A stretch of 34,115 bases of DNA from Bacillus sp. FJAT-27245 (GTDB lineage: Bacteria; Bacillota; Bacilli; Bacillales; Cytobacillaceae), in contig NZ_LIGI01000001.1 of NCBI RefSeq assembly GCF_001273955.1, forward strand, positions 791,718 through 825,832, in the 5' to 3' direction. Position 1 is the first letter of the stretch; every line of letters starts with the position of its first letter. A program made the position numbers and the translations under genes. The notes under the pieces were generated by a model. The model was not told the DNA's origin, did no database searches, and saw only the letters and a program-made list of their open reading frames with translations. Shown in pieces: positions 15,999 to 22,962 of this stretch.

Positions 15999-16904
15999 TT
16001 ACATCCGTTGTTCGGCCGCTTTCTTGGCATTCAGCCTTTGCTCCAATATATGAATCATAAAGAGGAAGTGGTCGGCTTCGCGGATAACGTGGTCTGCCAG
16101 TAAAGGGTTAATGACATTCTGGATTTGGCACGCCTGGATGAAGTCCAATCCTGCTTTCTTGAAAGCCCTTAATTCAGTGGTCGCACTTTCGCTGTCTTTA
16201 TTCAATTTACCGATAATCGGATAGGTTGGCTGTTTTCGGTATAACATTGACTCAACATCTTTTGCCTGGTTAAGCAAAACCTCAAAATCATCCCCGAATT
16301 TCCGCGCGGCATTAACAAGATTTCGTTCAGATTGATCGAGCAAAGAAGCGATAAAGCGTGAATGTTCCATCATTATTTTTAGCCAAAAGACATTCTCGCT
16401 GATAATCGCATCCTGAATAGGGTCCAGGATTCCATCATTGAATTTTTTTAGCGTCCTCATAAAATATTCGGCTTCCCGTGCGATATGGTCAACGAGCAGA
16501 GGGAAGTTAAAGCCATGTACCTTGCAGTTGATGATCAGAATGAGAAGGTTTCTTTTAAAATTTCGGAACCCATTGACCAGTTCAATGCTTTCTTCGTTCA
16601 ATTTTCTCACAAGTGACACGTTATTCGGGACTTGATAAGCTTTCCGTTCCTGCTGCTCAAAATACGTATGGAACCGGTCTGCTTGTTGTATGAGCTGGGT
16701 ATCGTTGCGGCTAAATCCTTCTCCAAGGAACAAAGCGTGTTCCTTCATGATTCTGAGCCAAAACCTGTTTTCCGTTATCGAGCGTTCAACAAACATTTGC
16801 TCTGTGAGTGACTCCGGCCTGGCAGCAAATGATTCTGGCGGCACCAGCATTTGGCTGAACTGGCCGCTGCTCACATGTCCGGGTAATTGCGGCTGGTTTT
16901 GCAT
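15999..16904 (-). CDS. DUF2935 family protein
   Basis: A 301-residue soluble, helical protein with two copies of the DUF2935 helical unit. Each opens alike (ERSITENRFWLRIMKEHALFL at about 40-60 and DAIISENVFWLKIMMEHSRFI at about 165-185) and closes alike (NFPLLVDHIAREAEYFMRTL and NPLLADHVIREADHFLFMI). The repeated E...MxEH and DHxxREAxxF patterns place Glu and His as in four-helix di-metal bundles, so a ferritin/hemerythrin-like metal site is likely by analogy. The function is unknown; the family is common in Bacillus and Clostridium. The ribosome site GAGGGGGGGAGAG precedes the ATG. It is monocistronic. Confidence 0.85.
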   Translation of the reverse strand: MQNQPQLPGHVSSGQFSQMLVPPESFAARPESLTEQMFVERSITENRFWLRIMKEHALFLGEGFSRNDTQLIQQADRFHTYFEQQERKAYQVPNNVSLVRKLNEESIELVNGFRNFKRNLLILIINCKVHGFNFPLLVDHIAREAEYFMRTLKKFNDGILDPIQDAIISENVFWLKIMMEHSRFIASLLDQSERNLVNAARKFGDDFEVLLNQAKDVESMLYRKQPTYPIIGKLNKDSESATTELRAFKKAGLDFIQACQIQNVINPLLADHVIREADHFLFMIHILEQRLNAKKAAEQRM

Positions 16905-17048
16905 GCTCTCCCCCCCTCGTATTCCAATTCACTATTCATCATATTGAATTGAAATGTTGAATATGTGTTTATACGGGGGGATAGTCAGCTTTTTGTATAA
17001 TAATTGCCGCCGAGGAGGAAAATCTGGCCGGGAGAATGTCTCGCTTTG

Positions 17049-17076
17049 AAAAAGCGCGGTAGTTTCCGCGCTTTTT
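17049..17076. terminator. Terminator of the nrd operon
   Basis: A perfect 11-bp stem AAAAAGCGCGG / CCGCGCTTTTT with a 6-base loop, directly after the flavodoxin gene; symmetric, so it can act on both strands. Confidence 0.93.
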
Positions 17077-17084
17077 ACAATGCT

Positions 17085-17549
17085 TTATGTTTCGCACCCC
17101 AAGCGTTTAAGCATGCTCTCCACAAACAGGCGGCAGCGGGGGAGGTCGGTGTCCTGGGGCGCCAGTTCAATCTTCAATGTCGCGGCCAATGTTGTCCGGA
17201 CGAAAAGCATGTCCCTGAAAGCATCTACCGCACCGCAAAAGTGTGGGTAGAAGCTATCTCCGGTTCCGGCAATCCCTGTAATAATGTGTTTTGTACCCAA
17301 CAGTTCAAAGGTTTCATAAATCGGAATCATGCTAGATGGTATTTCCCCCTTCCCCCATGTGTAGGTTACGATGGCGATTGCATCGAAGCCCTTCAGTGTT
17401 TCGAGTGGAAATGCGCTTGATTGAAACAGGGAAGGGAAAATACCGTATTGCTGAAAAAAGGATTTTATATGTTCCGCTAAAACTTTAGTATTTCCGGTTA
17501 CTGAGGCGTAAACAATTGCTACCCTCGCTTCATAGTTCGTCAAAGCCAT
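17085..17549 (-). CDS. Flavodoxin, NrdI-like partner of ribonucleotide reductase
   Basis: A 154-residue flavodoxin-fold protein. The FMN phosphate loop is YASVTGNTKVLAEHI (about residues 13-27). The second and third flavin loops are in TYTWGKGEIPSSM and GIAGTGDSFYPHFCGAVDAF. It overlaps the end of the beta-subunit gene by 20 bases, which implies translational coupling. Flavodoxin-like NrdI proteins activate the metal-radical cofactor of class Ib reductases; this one is longer and more like a classical short-chain flavodoxin, so it may instead be the electron donor. The ATG at 17549 is chosen; an extension to 17612 would run deep into the beta-subunit gene. Confidence 0.8.
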   Translation of the reverse strand: MALTNYEARVAIVYASVTGNTKVLAEHIKSFFQQYGIFPSLFQSSAFPLETLKGFDAIAIVTYTWGKGEIPSSMIPIYETFELLGTKHIITGIAGTGDSFYPHFCGAVDAFRDMLFVRTTLAATLKIELAPQDTDLPRCRLFVESMLKRLGCET

Positions 17550-18576
17550 TCGACTGGGTAACCTTCGTATACGTCCGTGATTTTTGTTCGAAAAAATCGG
17601 ACTTCGTCTCATTGATCATTTCATCACTGAAAACATGGATCCATGGCATCGGGTTATCCCTGTCTTCATAAAGGTTTTTTAACCCTAGCTGCCGTAGCCG
17701 CTTATTGGCCAAATACTCAACATAGCCTTTGAATTCAGCCAAGTTAATTCCTTCGATTTCCGACAGGATTGCGGCTGCCCATTCATTTTCCAAATCGACT
17801 GCCTTACCGATTGCCTCGTAAATATACTGGATATTCCTTTCTGTATTTAGTCCAGGATTTTCGGAGAGGAGAATCCGGATGAATTGGGAAATAAAATAGG
17901 CATGCTGCATTTCATCCCGTTGGATATAGCTAATCATCGTGCTCGTCTTCAACATTTTTTGCTGGCGGGCGAGATTATAGAAAAATGCAAATCCCGCGTA
18001 AAAATAAATCCCCTCCAAAATAATTGAATTGACGCCTAGCTCAAATAGATGCTGTGGCGAAGGAGTTTGCCGAAATTGTTCATAGGCATCCAAAATCAGC
18101 TTGTTTCTTCTTTGTACAATGGAGTCAGCCTTTGCTTCATTGAATCTCTTATTCTGCTCACTTAAAGGGACCAACGAGCTTAACACATAGGAATACGATT
18201 CGTTATGGACCGCTTCCTGCTGGGAAATAACCGCAAAAATCGCTTTGAAGCTGGAATCCGTTACATAATCCATCACTTGGCTCATTGTCGGGGTTTGCAG
18301 GCTGTCGAGGGAGGCAAGCTGAGTGTTGACCCGAAGAAAAATATCTTTTTCCACGGTGCTTAAAGAATCCCATTGCTTGATGTCGTCCTGCATATTAATT
18401 TCCTGGGCCTTCCAGAAGTTGGACAGCAGTGTTTGGTATAGGTCATACATTTGCGGATAGGCAATATCATTCCAATTGAGCAGTCCCGATGACTGGCCGT
18501 TAATGATTCCTGTCGAGCGGTTCGGCTCATCGTGGTTTAATAGGTTGCTCTTTTTCAATGGTGCAAATATCTCCAT
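17530..18576 (-). CDS. nrdB: Ribonucleoside-diphosphate reductase, beta subunit (class I)
   Basis: A 348-residue radical-generating subunit. All metal ligands of the ferritin-like core can be placed: D91 (LASLDSLQ), E121 and H124 (QQEAVHNESY), E188 (IILEGIYF), E222 and H225 (RDEMQHAYF). The radical tyrosine is Y128, four residues after H124 as in E. coli NrdB. Whether it is Fe- or Mn-loaded cannot be told; the adjoining flavodoxin hints at Mn (NrdF-type). The ribosome site AAAGGAGAACC precedes the ATG. The gap of 150 bp to the alpha gene holds a structured repeat. It is the second gene of the operon. Confidence 0.94.
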   Translation of the reverse strand: MEIFAPLKKSNLLNHDEPNRSTGIINGQSSGLLNWNDIAYPQMYDLYQTLLSNFWKAQEINMQDDIKQWDSLSTVEKDIFLRVNTQLASLDSLQTPTMSQVMDYVTDSSFKAIFAVISQQEAVHNESYSYVLSSLVPLSEQNKRFNEAKADSIVQRRNKLILDAYEQFRQTPSPQHLFELGVNSIILEGIYFYAGFAFFYNLARQQKMLKTSTMISYIQRDEMQHAYFISQFIRILLSENPGLNTERNIQYIYEAIGKAVDLENEWAAAILSEIEGINLAEFKGYVEYLANKRLRQLGLKNLYEDRDNPMPWIHVFSDEMINETKSDFFEQKSRTYTKVTQSNGFDEL

Positions 18577-18604
18577 TTATGGTTCTCCTTTCAATGAAAA
18601 AGAA

Positions 18605-18726
18605 TGAATAAAATTTGTCTGGCTCCACTAGGAACGCTGCGGCCGCAAAACTGCAAGGAAGTAACTCAAAGTGGTTGCTTCCCTCCAGTCCTGTCGAGCG
18701 CTAAACAGGCGCTTTCGCTTTTCTGC
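18605..18726. repeat. Structured intergenic repeat-like element inside the nrd operon
   Basis: Fills the gap between nrdA and nrdB. It has the palindrome GCGGCCGC (18639-18646), a 9-bp hairpin GGAAGTAAC / GTTGCTTCC (18657-18665 / 18674-18682, one wobble) and the ending CAGGCGCTTTCGCTTTTC. The opening TGTCTGGCTCCA and that ending resemble another family of intergenic repeats I recall from Bacillus genomes. There is no second copy in this window. Confidence 0.6.
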
Positions 18727-21015
18727 TTAGCTATGGCACGCTTCACATTCCTGGATTTCCTCTTGGGACGTGCTCCGTACATAATAGGTGGTCTTTAGGC
18801 CTTGTTTCCAAGCCTCCAAATGAAGGTTCAACAGCTCTATAGCTTTAATGTCGTGCCGGACGTAGAGATTGAAGCTGATCGACTGGTCAATATGGCGCTG
18901 CCGTTTTGCGTTTTGGCGGATGCTCCAAGTTTGGTCGAGTTCATGCCGCGCGCGCCGGTAGAAATTATAGGTAATATGGTTAAGGTCAGGCGCTGTTACC
19001 TTGAATTTGAAATTTTTCTTTTCCTCTGCGTATTCAACAGAATAAAGAGGATCAATTCCGTCCGTCGAGCCGCCGATTTTGGCTGTCGAGGAGTTTGGTG
19101 CGACTGCCATCAGCCAGCCATTGCGGACACCATATTTCTGAACCTCTTCCTTCAGTTCCCTCCAGCGGTTTGATGAGTAATTCCTCCGCTCGAAATATTT
19201 GCCTGTTTCCCATTCGGATCCGGGGAATTTGCTGTAAGGTCCCTTTTCCTTTGCAAGTTCCATGGAGGAGCGAATTGTGTGGTAAGCAATGTCTTCATAG
19301 AGCTTATCGGCATAGTCAACCGCATCGTCGCTTTCCCAGTGGATTCCCCTGAGGGCGAGGAGATGGTGCCACCCGAATGTTCCGAGCCCAACCGCCCTGA
19401 ATTTTTTGTTCGTCTGCTGCGCCTGCCCGACAGGGATTGTATTTAGGTCAATCACATTATCAAGCATTCTTACCTGAATAGTGATCAGCCTATCTAAGAC
19501 TTCCGCCGGAACAGCTTTTGAAAGATTGATGGATGATAGGTTACAGACGACAAAATCACCGGGCCTGCGGACAATCACGATGTCTCCATCTTTGTTCAAG
19601 TATTCTTTAACAATCGTGGTTGGGGACATATTCTGCGCAATTTCCGTGCATAGATTGCTGCAATATATCGAAGTCCTGCATTCGGCGGCAAGGTGCTTAT
19701 TCGGGTTTTGCCTGTTCACTTCATCCCTGTAAAACATATAGGGTGTACCTGTCTCAAGTTGTGCGACCATGATCCTTGCCATAATATCCATCGCCCGGTA
19801 TGTTTTCCGCGGCAAAAGCGGATTGTTAACCGCTTCGTAGTATTTCTCCGTGAATAGTCTCCTGTCTTTTTCATCATAAAAGTCCTCGAGGCCAAGCGGA
19901 CGCCCTTCCTCGTCGCGCCAGCCCATAAGCTGCTTCACCTGGTGAGGGCAGAAGGTATGCCATTCGCCAATGCTCCTCCCGTTTTCATCGGTCTCAAGCA
20001 GTTTTTCCATGAAAAGGTCCGGGATGGCGACCCCTGTAAAGATATCGTGGGCCTTCCGCCTTTCATCGCCGTTGTTCGTTTTTAAATCGAGGAATCCATT
20101 CATGATGTCCTTATGGAAAATATCAAGGTAGATGGCGATTGCGCCCTGCCTTTGGCCAAGCTGGTCGACGCTAACGGCAGTATCATTGATTAGCCTTATC
20201 CACGGCACGACACCGGAAGACATGCCTTTAAAACCTTTTATATCCGAACCGAGGGCACGTACCTTCCCAAAATAAATGCCGATTCCGCCGCCATCCTTGC
20301 TTAGGCGGGCGATATCCCAATTGTTCAAGTAGATGCCATCAAGCGAGTCCTCAACCGTATCAATAAAACAGGATGAAAGCTGTCCGTAGCTTTTTCCGGC
20401 ATTTGAAAGGGTAGGGGTGGCAACGGTCATATACAGGTTGCTCATCGCCCAATAGGCCTCTTTGACAAGTTCGAGCCTTTTTGCTCTGTCTTCTTGCATC
20501 ATTAGCGTCATCGCGATGACCATAAACCGTTCCTGCGGGAGCTCGTAAAGGTTGCGCATGTAATCCCTGGCAAGGTACCGGTCGGCCATTAAAAACAAAC
20601 CTATGTATGTAAAGAGCCGGTCTCTTTCCGGGGCAATCGCCCTAGCCAGTTCGTTTATTTCTTCTTTTGAATAAGAGTTTAGGAGTGCGGGGGAATAGAT
20701 TTTGTGTTCAGTAAGTGTTGAAATCAGATTAAAGAGGCAGCCGTATTTTAAGTGGCGGCTATAACCTCGGTTTTCGGCCGCTTCATTGTACAATTGCTCA
20801 AGGTAAAGGCGTGCGGCGACGAAAGTCCAGTCGGGCTCATCGATGGCAATATTGTTCAATGCGTAAAATAGGGCCTGCTGGTTTGCTTCCTGCTCCGGAA
20901 CATCCAATACCTCCAGCTTCGTTACTAACTTCGAGCAATCCAAGCTGTATTCTTCGGCTACGGCTTTTACTATTTCCATGATGCCTGAATATCTTTCCTT
21001 CATCTGTCTGCTCAA
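18727..21015 (-). CDS. nrdA: Ribonucleoside-diphosphate reductase, alpha subunit (class I)
   Basis: A 762-residue catalytic subunit that reduces ribonucleotides to deoxyribonucleotides. It has PTLSNAG, then QLSSCFIDTVEDS (active-site Cys), the thiyl-radical Cys in YCSNLCTEI, the partner Cys in VCNLSSINLS, PNSSTAKIGGSTDGIDP, and the radical-transfer tyrosines in the TYYVRS tail. The C-terminal shuttle is ECEACHS (CxxC). The N-terminus (about 1-70) looks like an ATP-cone remnant lacking the usual KRDG nucleotide motif, so dATP inhibition may be lost. The TTG at 21015 is preferred: GGAGGGAT is about 8 bases upstream. It is controlled by a cobalamin riboswitch and NrdR boxes. Confidence 0.95.
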   Translation of the reverse strand: MSRQMKERYSGIMEIVKAVAEEYSLDCSKLVTKLEVLDVPEQEANQQALFYALNNIAIDEPDWTFVAARLYLEQLYNEAAENRGYSRHLKYGCLFNLISTLTEHKIYSPALLNSYSKEEINELARAIAPERDRLFTYIGLFLMADRYLARDYMRNLYELPQERFMVIAMTLMMQEDRAKRLELVKEAYWAMSNLYMTVATPTLSNAGKSYGQLSSCFIDTVEDSLDGIYLNNWDIARLSKDGGGIGIYFGKVRALGSDIKGFKGMSSGVVPWIRLINDTAVSVDQLGQRQGAIAIYLDIFHKDIMNGFLDLKTNNGDERRKAHDIFTGVAIPDLFMEKLLETDENGRSIGEWHTFCPHQVKQLMGWRDEEGRPLGLEDFYDEKDRRLFTEKYYEAVNNPLLPRKTYRAMDIMARIMVAQLETGTPYMFYRDEVNRQNPNKHLAAECRTSIYCSNLCTEIAQNMSPTTIVKEYLNKDGDIVIVRRPGDFVVCNLSSINLSKAVPAEVLDRLITIQVRMLDNVIDLNTIPVGQAQQTNKKFRAVGLGTFGWHHLLALRGIHWESDDAVDYADKLYEDIAYHTIRSSMELAKEKGPYSKFPGSEWETGKYFERRNYSSNRWRELKEEVQKYGVRNGWLMAVAPNSSTAKIGGSTDGIDPLYSVEYAEEKKNFKFKVTAPDLNHITYNFYRRARHELDQTWSIRQNAKRQRHIDQSISFNLYVRHDIKAIELLNLHLEAWKQGLKTTYYVRSTSQEEIQECEACHS

Positions 21016-21039
21016 CGATTATCCCTCCAAAAATGAAAT

Positions 21040-21068
21040 AAAAAAATCCGCTCATGAATTGAGCGGAT
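21040..21068 (-). terminator. Riboswitch expression-platform terminator of nrdA
   Basis: On the minus strand ATCCGCTCA / TGAGCGGAT with a 5-base loop, then seven U, about 25 bases before the nrdA start. A competing antiterminator pairs 21121-21131 with 21066-21076 (perfect 11 bp, GATGAAACGAT / ATCGTTTCATC) and would break the base of the terminator stem. 21095-21101 (AAACGAT) is a third competitor. Confidence 0.9.
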
Positions 21069-21151
21069 GAAACGATCACATCAAAAGGGGGAGCAAACGA
21101 TACCTTTCCTTCTGATTGCCATCGTTTCATCTTCCCAATCCCCGAGGAAGT

Positions 21152-21342
21152 GAAACAGCTTAAGAGAGGACAGGTCTCCTGACTCATGCGTCAACCTACT
21201 TTGGACCCTTCCCTTACAGGCACCTTTTTAAAAGCACGATGTAAAGTGGTTCGTCCATTTCGTCTGCATTTACAGTTGCGGGGGCAGTTCCGGAATTTAA
21301 CCGGATTCCCTATTAAGCCTAACGGCATCCTATCTCAAGGCA
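21152..21342 (-). ncRNA. Cobalamin (vitamin B12) riboswitch
   Basis: Read on the minus strand, the leader holds the conserved aptamer core: AATAGGGAATCCGGT, then CCGGAACTGCCCCCGCAACT and GTAAATGCAG (about 21326-21265). Further on comes the B12 box GAGTCAGGAGACCTGTCC (21185-21168). Downstream lie the antiterminator and terminator described separately. The architecture predicts premature termination when adenosylcobalamin is bound, so the B12-independent reductase is made only when B12 is scarce. Confidence 0.95.
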
Positions 21343-21389
21343 ATACAATATATAGTTGTTTCCAACAGGTTATTATCAATATATTGAAT
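21343..21389 (-). promoter_or_regulatory. Paired NrdR boxes
   Basis: Box 1 ATACAATATATAGTTG (21343-21358) and box 2 TATCAATATATTGAAT (21374-21389) both resemble the NrdR consensus acaCwAtATaTwGtgt. Their centres are 31 bp apart, the three-turn spacing typical of NrdR pairs. They lie just after the predicted transcription start. Confidence 0.75.
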
Positions 21390-21398
21390 ATGGTCTCT

Positions 21399-21427
21399 AT
21401 ACTAATAGATTCAATTTTGATTGGCAA
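21399..21427 (-). promoter_or_regulatory. Sigma-A promoter of the nrd operon
   Basis: On the minus strand TTGCCA (21427-21422), a 17-bp spacer, TAGTAT (21404-21399). The predicted leader is about 375 bases and contains the NrdR boxes and the riboswitch. Confidence 0.65.
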
Positions 21428-21485
21428 GCAAAAACATTTTCTTTTTACCTTAAGTCTCCAAACCTACTTTTCCAACATTGTCGGA

Positions 21486-22208
21486 TTAGGAAGATATTCT
21501 TTTCCTGAAAAGCGCAGTCCAAAGGCCGTTTACGCCAAAAACCCCTTCATGCTCATTCACATGCTTCATGTTCCTTAATTCAACAGCCTCAAAATCTCTG
21601 AATATATGCCTCAATTTCTCCTCTGTAAATCCAAGCCCGCCTTGCATTGTCCGGAACTTGTATACTTCTAGGTCGGAGAGGGAGGATCCGCCCAGTTCGC
21701 CGCCTTCAATAAAGCAGGTAAGGCCAAAATATCCTCCCGCTTTCAACGCTTTTGCGACAAGCTCAAGATAATTCATCCTACGATGCGGGGGAATGTGATG
21801 AAAACATCCCGAATCATAAACGAAATCATAGCTTTCAGTTGCCAAATTTAACCCGAAGATGTTGCTATGGATGAAATTCACATCAGATCCGTGGTGCCTG
21901 GCCCTCTCAATTCCCCAATCCAATGCTTCGCGCGAAGAATCAACCGCATCTACTTTGTACCCATTTTTGGCGAGAAAAAGAGCGTTCCGTCCAGGGCCGC
22001 AGCCCAGCTCAAGAGCAGTTCCGGAAGTTAAAAGCCCTTTATTAAAATAGCCGGCCAGGTTTTCATCCGGAAGATCCCTGAAAAAGGGAACATTTCGGTC
22101 ACGTTTCTGATAAAAGTCGTCCCAGTTGAACGTTGATTCCTCCTTTAAAAGCTCATCGAGCATGGAAAGAAGGTCTTCGCCGCTGCGTATTGTTTTTCCC
22201 ACCATCAT
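21486..22208 (-). CDS. Class I SAM-dependent methyltransferase
   Basis: About 240 residues. The SAM-binding motif I is ALELGCGPGRNALFLA; motif II has the acidic residue in VDAVDSS; motif post-I/III are YDFVYDSGCFHHIPP and LKAGGYFGLTCF. This is the TehB/UbiE-like small-molecule methyltransferase type, also seen for thiopurine or tellurite-linked enzymes. The substrate is unknown. The start is uncertain among closely spaced GTG/ATG codons at 22214-22202; the ribosome site AGAAAGTGG is weak. It is divergent from nothing and monocistronic, upstream of the nrd promoter. Confidence 0.85.
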   Translation of the reverse strand: MMVGKTIRSGEDLLSMLDELLKEESTFNWDDFYQKRDRNVPFFRDLPDENLAGYFNKGLLTSGTALELGCGPGRNALFLAKNGYKVDAVDSSREALDWGIERARHHGSDVNFIHSNIFGLNLATESYDFVYDSGCFHHIPPHRRMNYLELVAKALKAGGYFGLTCFIEGGELGGSSLSDLEVYKFRTMQGGLGFTEEKLRHIFRDFEAVELRNMKHVNEHEGVFGVNGLWTALFRKRISS

Positions 22209-22214
22209 CACCAC

Positions 22215-22501
22215 TTTCTAAAACGTATCTTCTTTATTCTACCTTTTTATCCGTGTATATCCGTTACAGGTTTATTAAGTAAATGTTAATTCAGCAGGGA
22301 GGTGGAGGGGATAGTGGACGGCTAATCAAGGGTTATTAGGAAGGCAGGGCCTTATATTGGGGGTCAAAAAGGCAGTTTAATACTAAGGGGTTAAGCGGAA
22401 ATATTGATGGCGAATGAAGGCTGAAAATAGCCTTGGCAGAGTGTCGGGATCAGTGGAACCTAGAAAAATGTAACGATTATTACAAATATTACAGGCGAAT
22501 C
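22215..22501. other. Intergenic stretch without recognised gene
   Basis: A small hairpin AAGGCT-N6-AGCCTT near 22415-22432 and purine-rich sequence; no ORF with a ribosome site was found. Confidence 0.5.
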
Positions 22502-22525
22502 AAAAAAGGACAGCATTTGCTGTCC
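22502..22525 (-). terminator. Intrinsic terminator of the sulP-arsR pair
   Basis: GGACAGC / GCTGTCC with a 4-base loop, and a U-run on the minus strand from 22507-22502. Confidence 0.9.
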
Positions 22526-22537
22526 CCGTTATCCACT

Positions 22538-22885
22538 TTATTCCTCTTGTACGCCCCCGCCATCCTCGCTGAATCTGTCCAGCATTGTGATTGTATCGAC
22601 AAGGTGATTATTAAAAATTTGCCTCGCGACTGCGAGCAATTCAATTATCAGGGGATCGCGCAGCGAATAAATGACACGATTCCCTTCCTTTCTCCCCGTA
22701 ACAATATTTTTCGTCCTTAAGACCATTAGCTGCTGAGAAACGGCAGAGCCCTCACTCCCGACAAGGCTTTGTATTTCATTAACACTTTTGTCTCCATCCC
22801 CAAGCAGTTCGAGTATCCTGATTCTCAAAGGATGCGCCAAAGCTTTGAAAAACTCGGCTTTAAACTTTTGCATTTCCAAATCCAA
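22538..22885 (-). CDS. ArsR-family regulator linked to SulP transporter
   Basis: A 115-residue winged-helix protein. It has FFKALAHPLRIRILELLG (helix 1-2), the recognition helix in SAVSQQLMVLRTKNIV and the wing in RKEGNRVIYSLRDP. It lacks every cysteine, so it cannot be a CxC metal sensor; the signal is unknown. The family also holds redox and small-molecule sensors. TTG 22885 is used (GGGAGG about 7 bases upstream); ATG 22873 is an alternative. It follows the SulP gene by 77 bases and is probably co-transcribed, so it may control that operon through the dyad near 24758-24785. Confidence 0.9.
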   Translation of the reverse strand: MDLEMQKFKAEFFKALAHPLRIRILELLGDGDKSVNEIQSLVGSEGSAVSQQLMVLRTKNIVTGRKEGNRVIYSLRDPLIIELLAVARQIFNNHLVDTITMLDRFSEDGGGVQEE

Positions 22886-22962
22886 TACGTTTCCTCCCTT
22901 TTTGCCCTTTCCTAACCAGCGAACAACTAAGTGCCATGGGCATCATTGTATGTTGATTCGCT

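Noticed and set aside
17004-17420. 138-residue plus-strand ORF opposite the flavodoxin gene
   Set aside because: Antisense shadow of a clear flavodoxin, and it crosses the nrd terminator.
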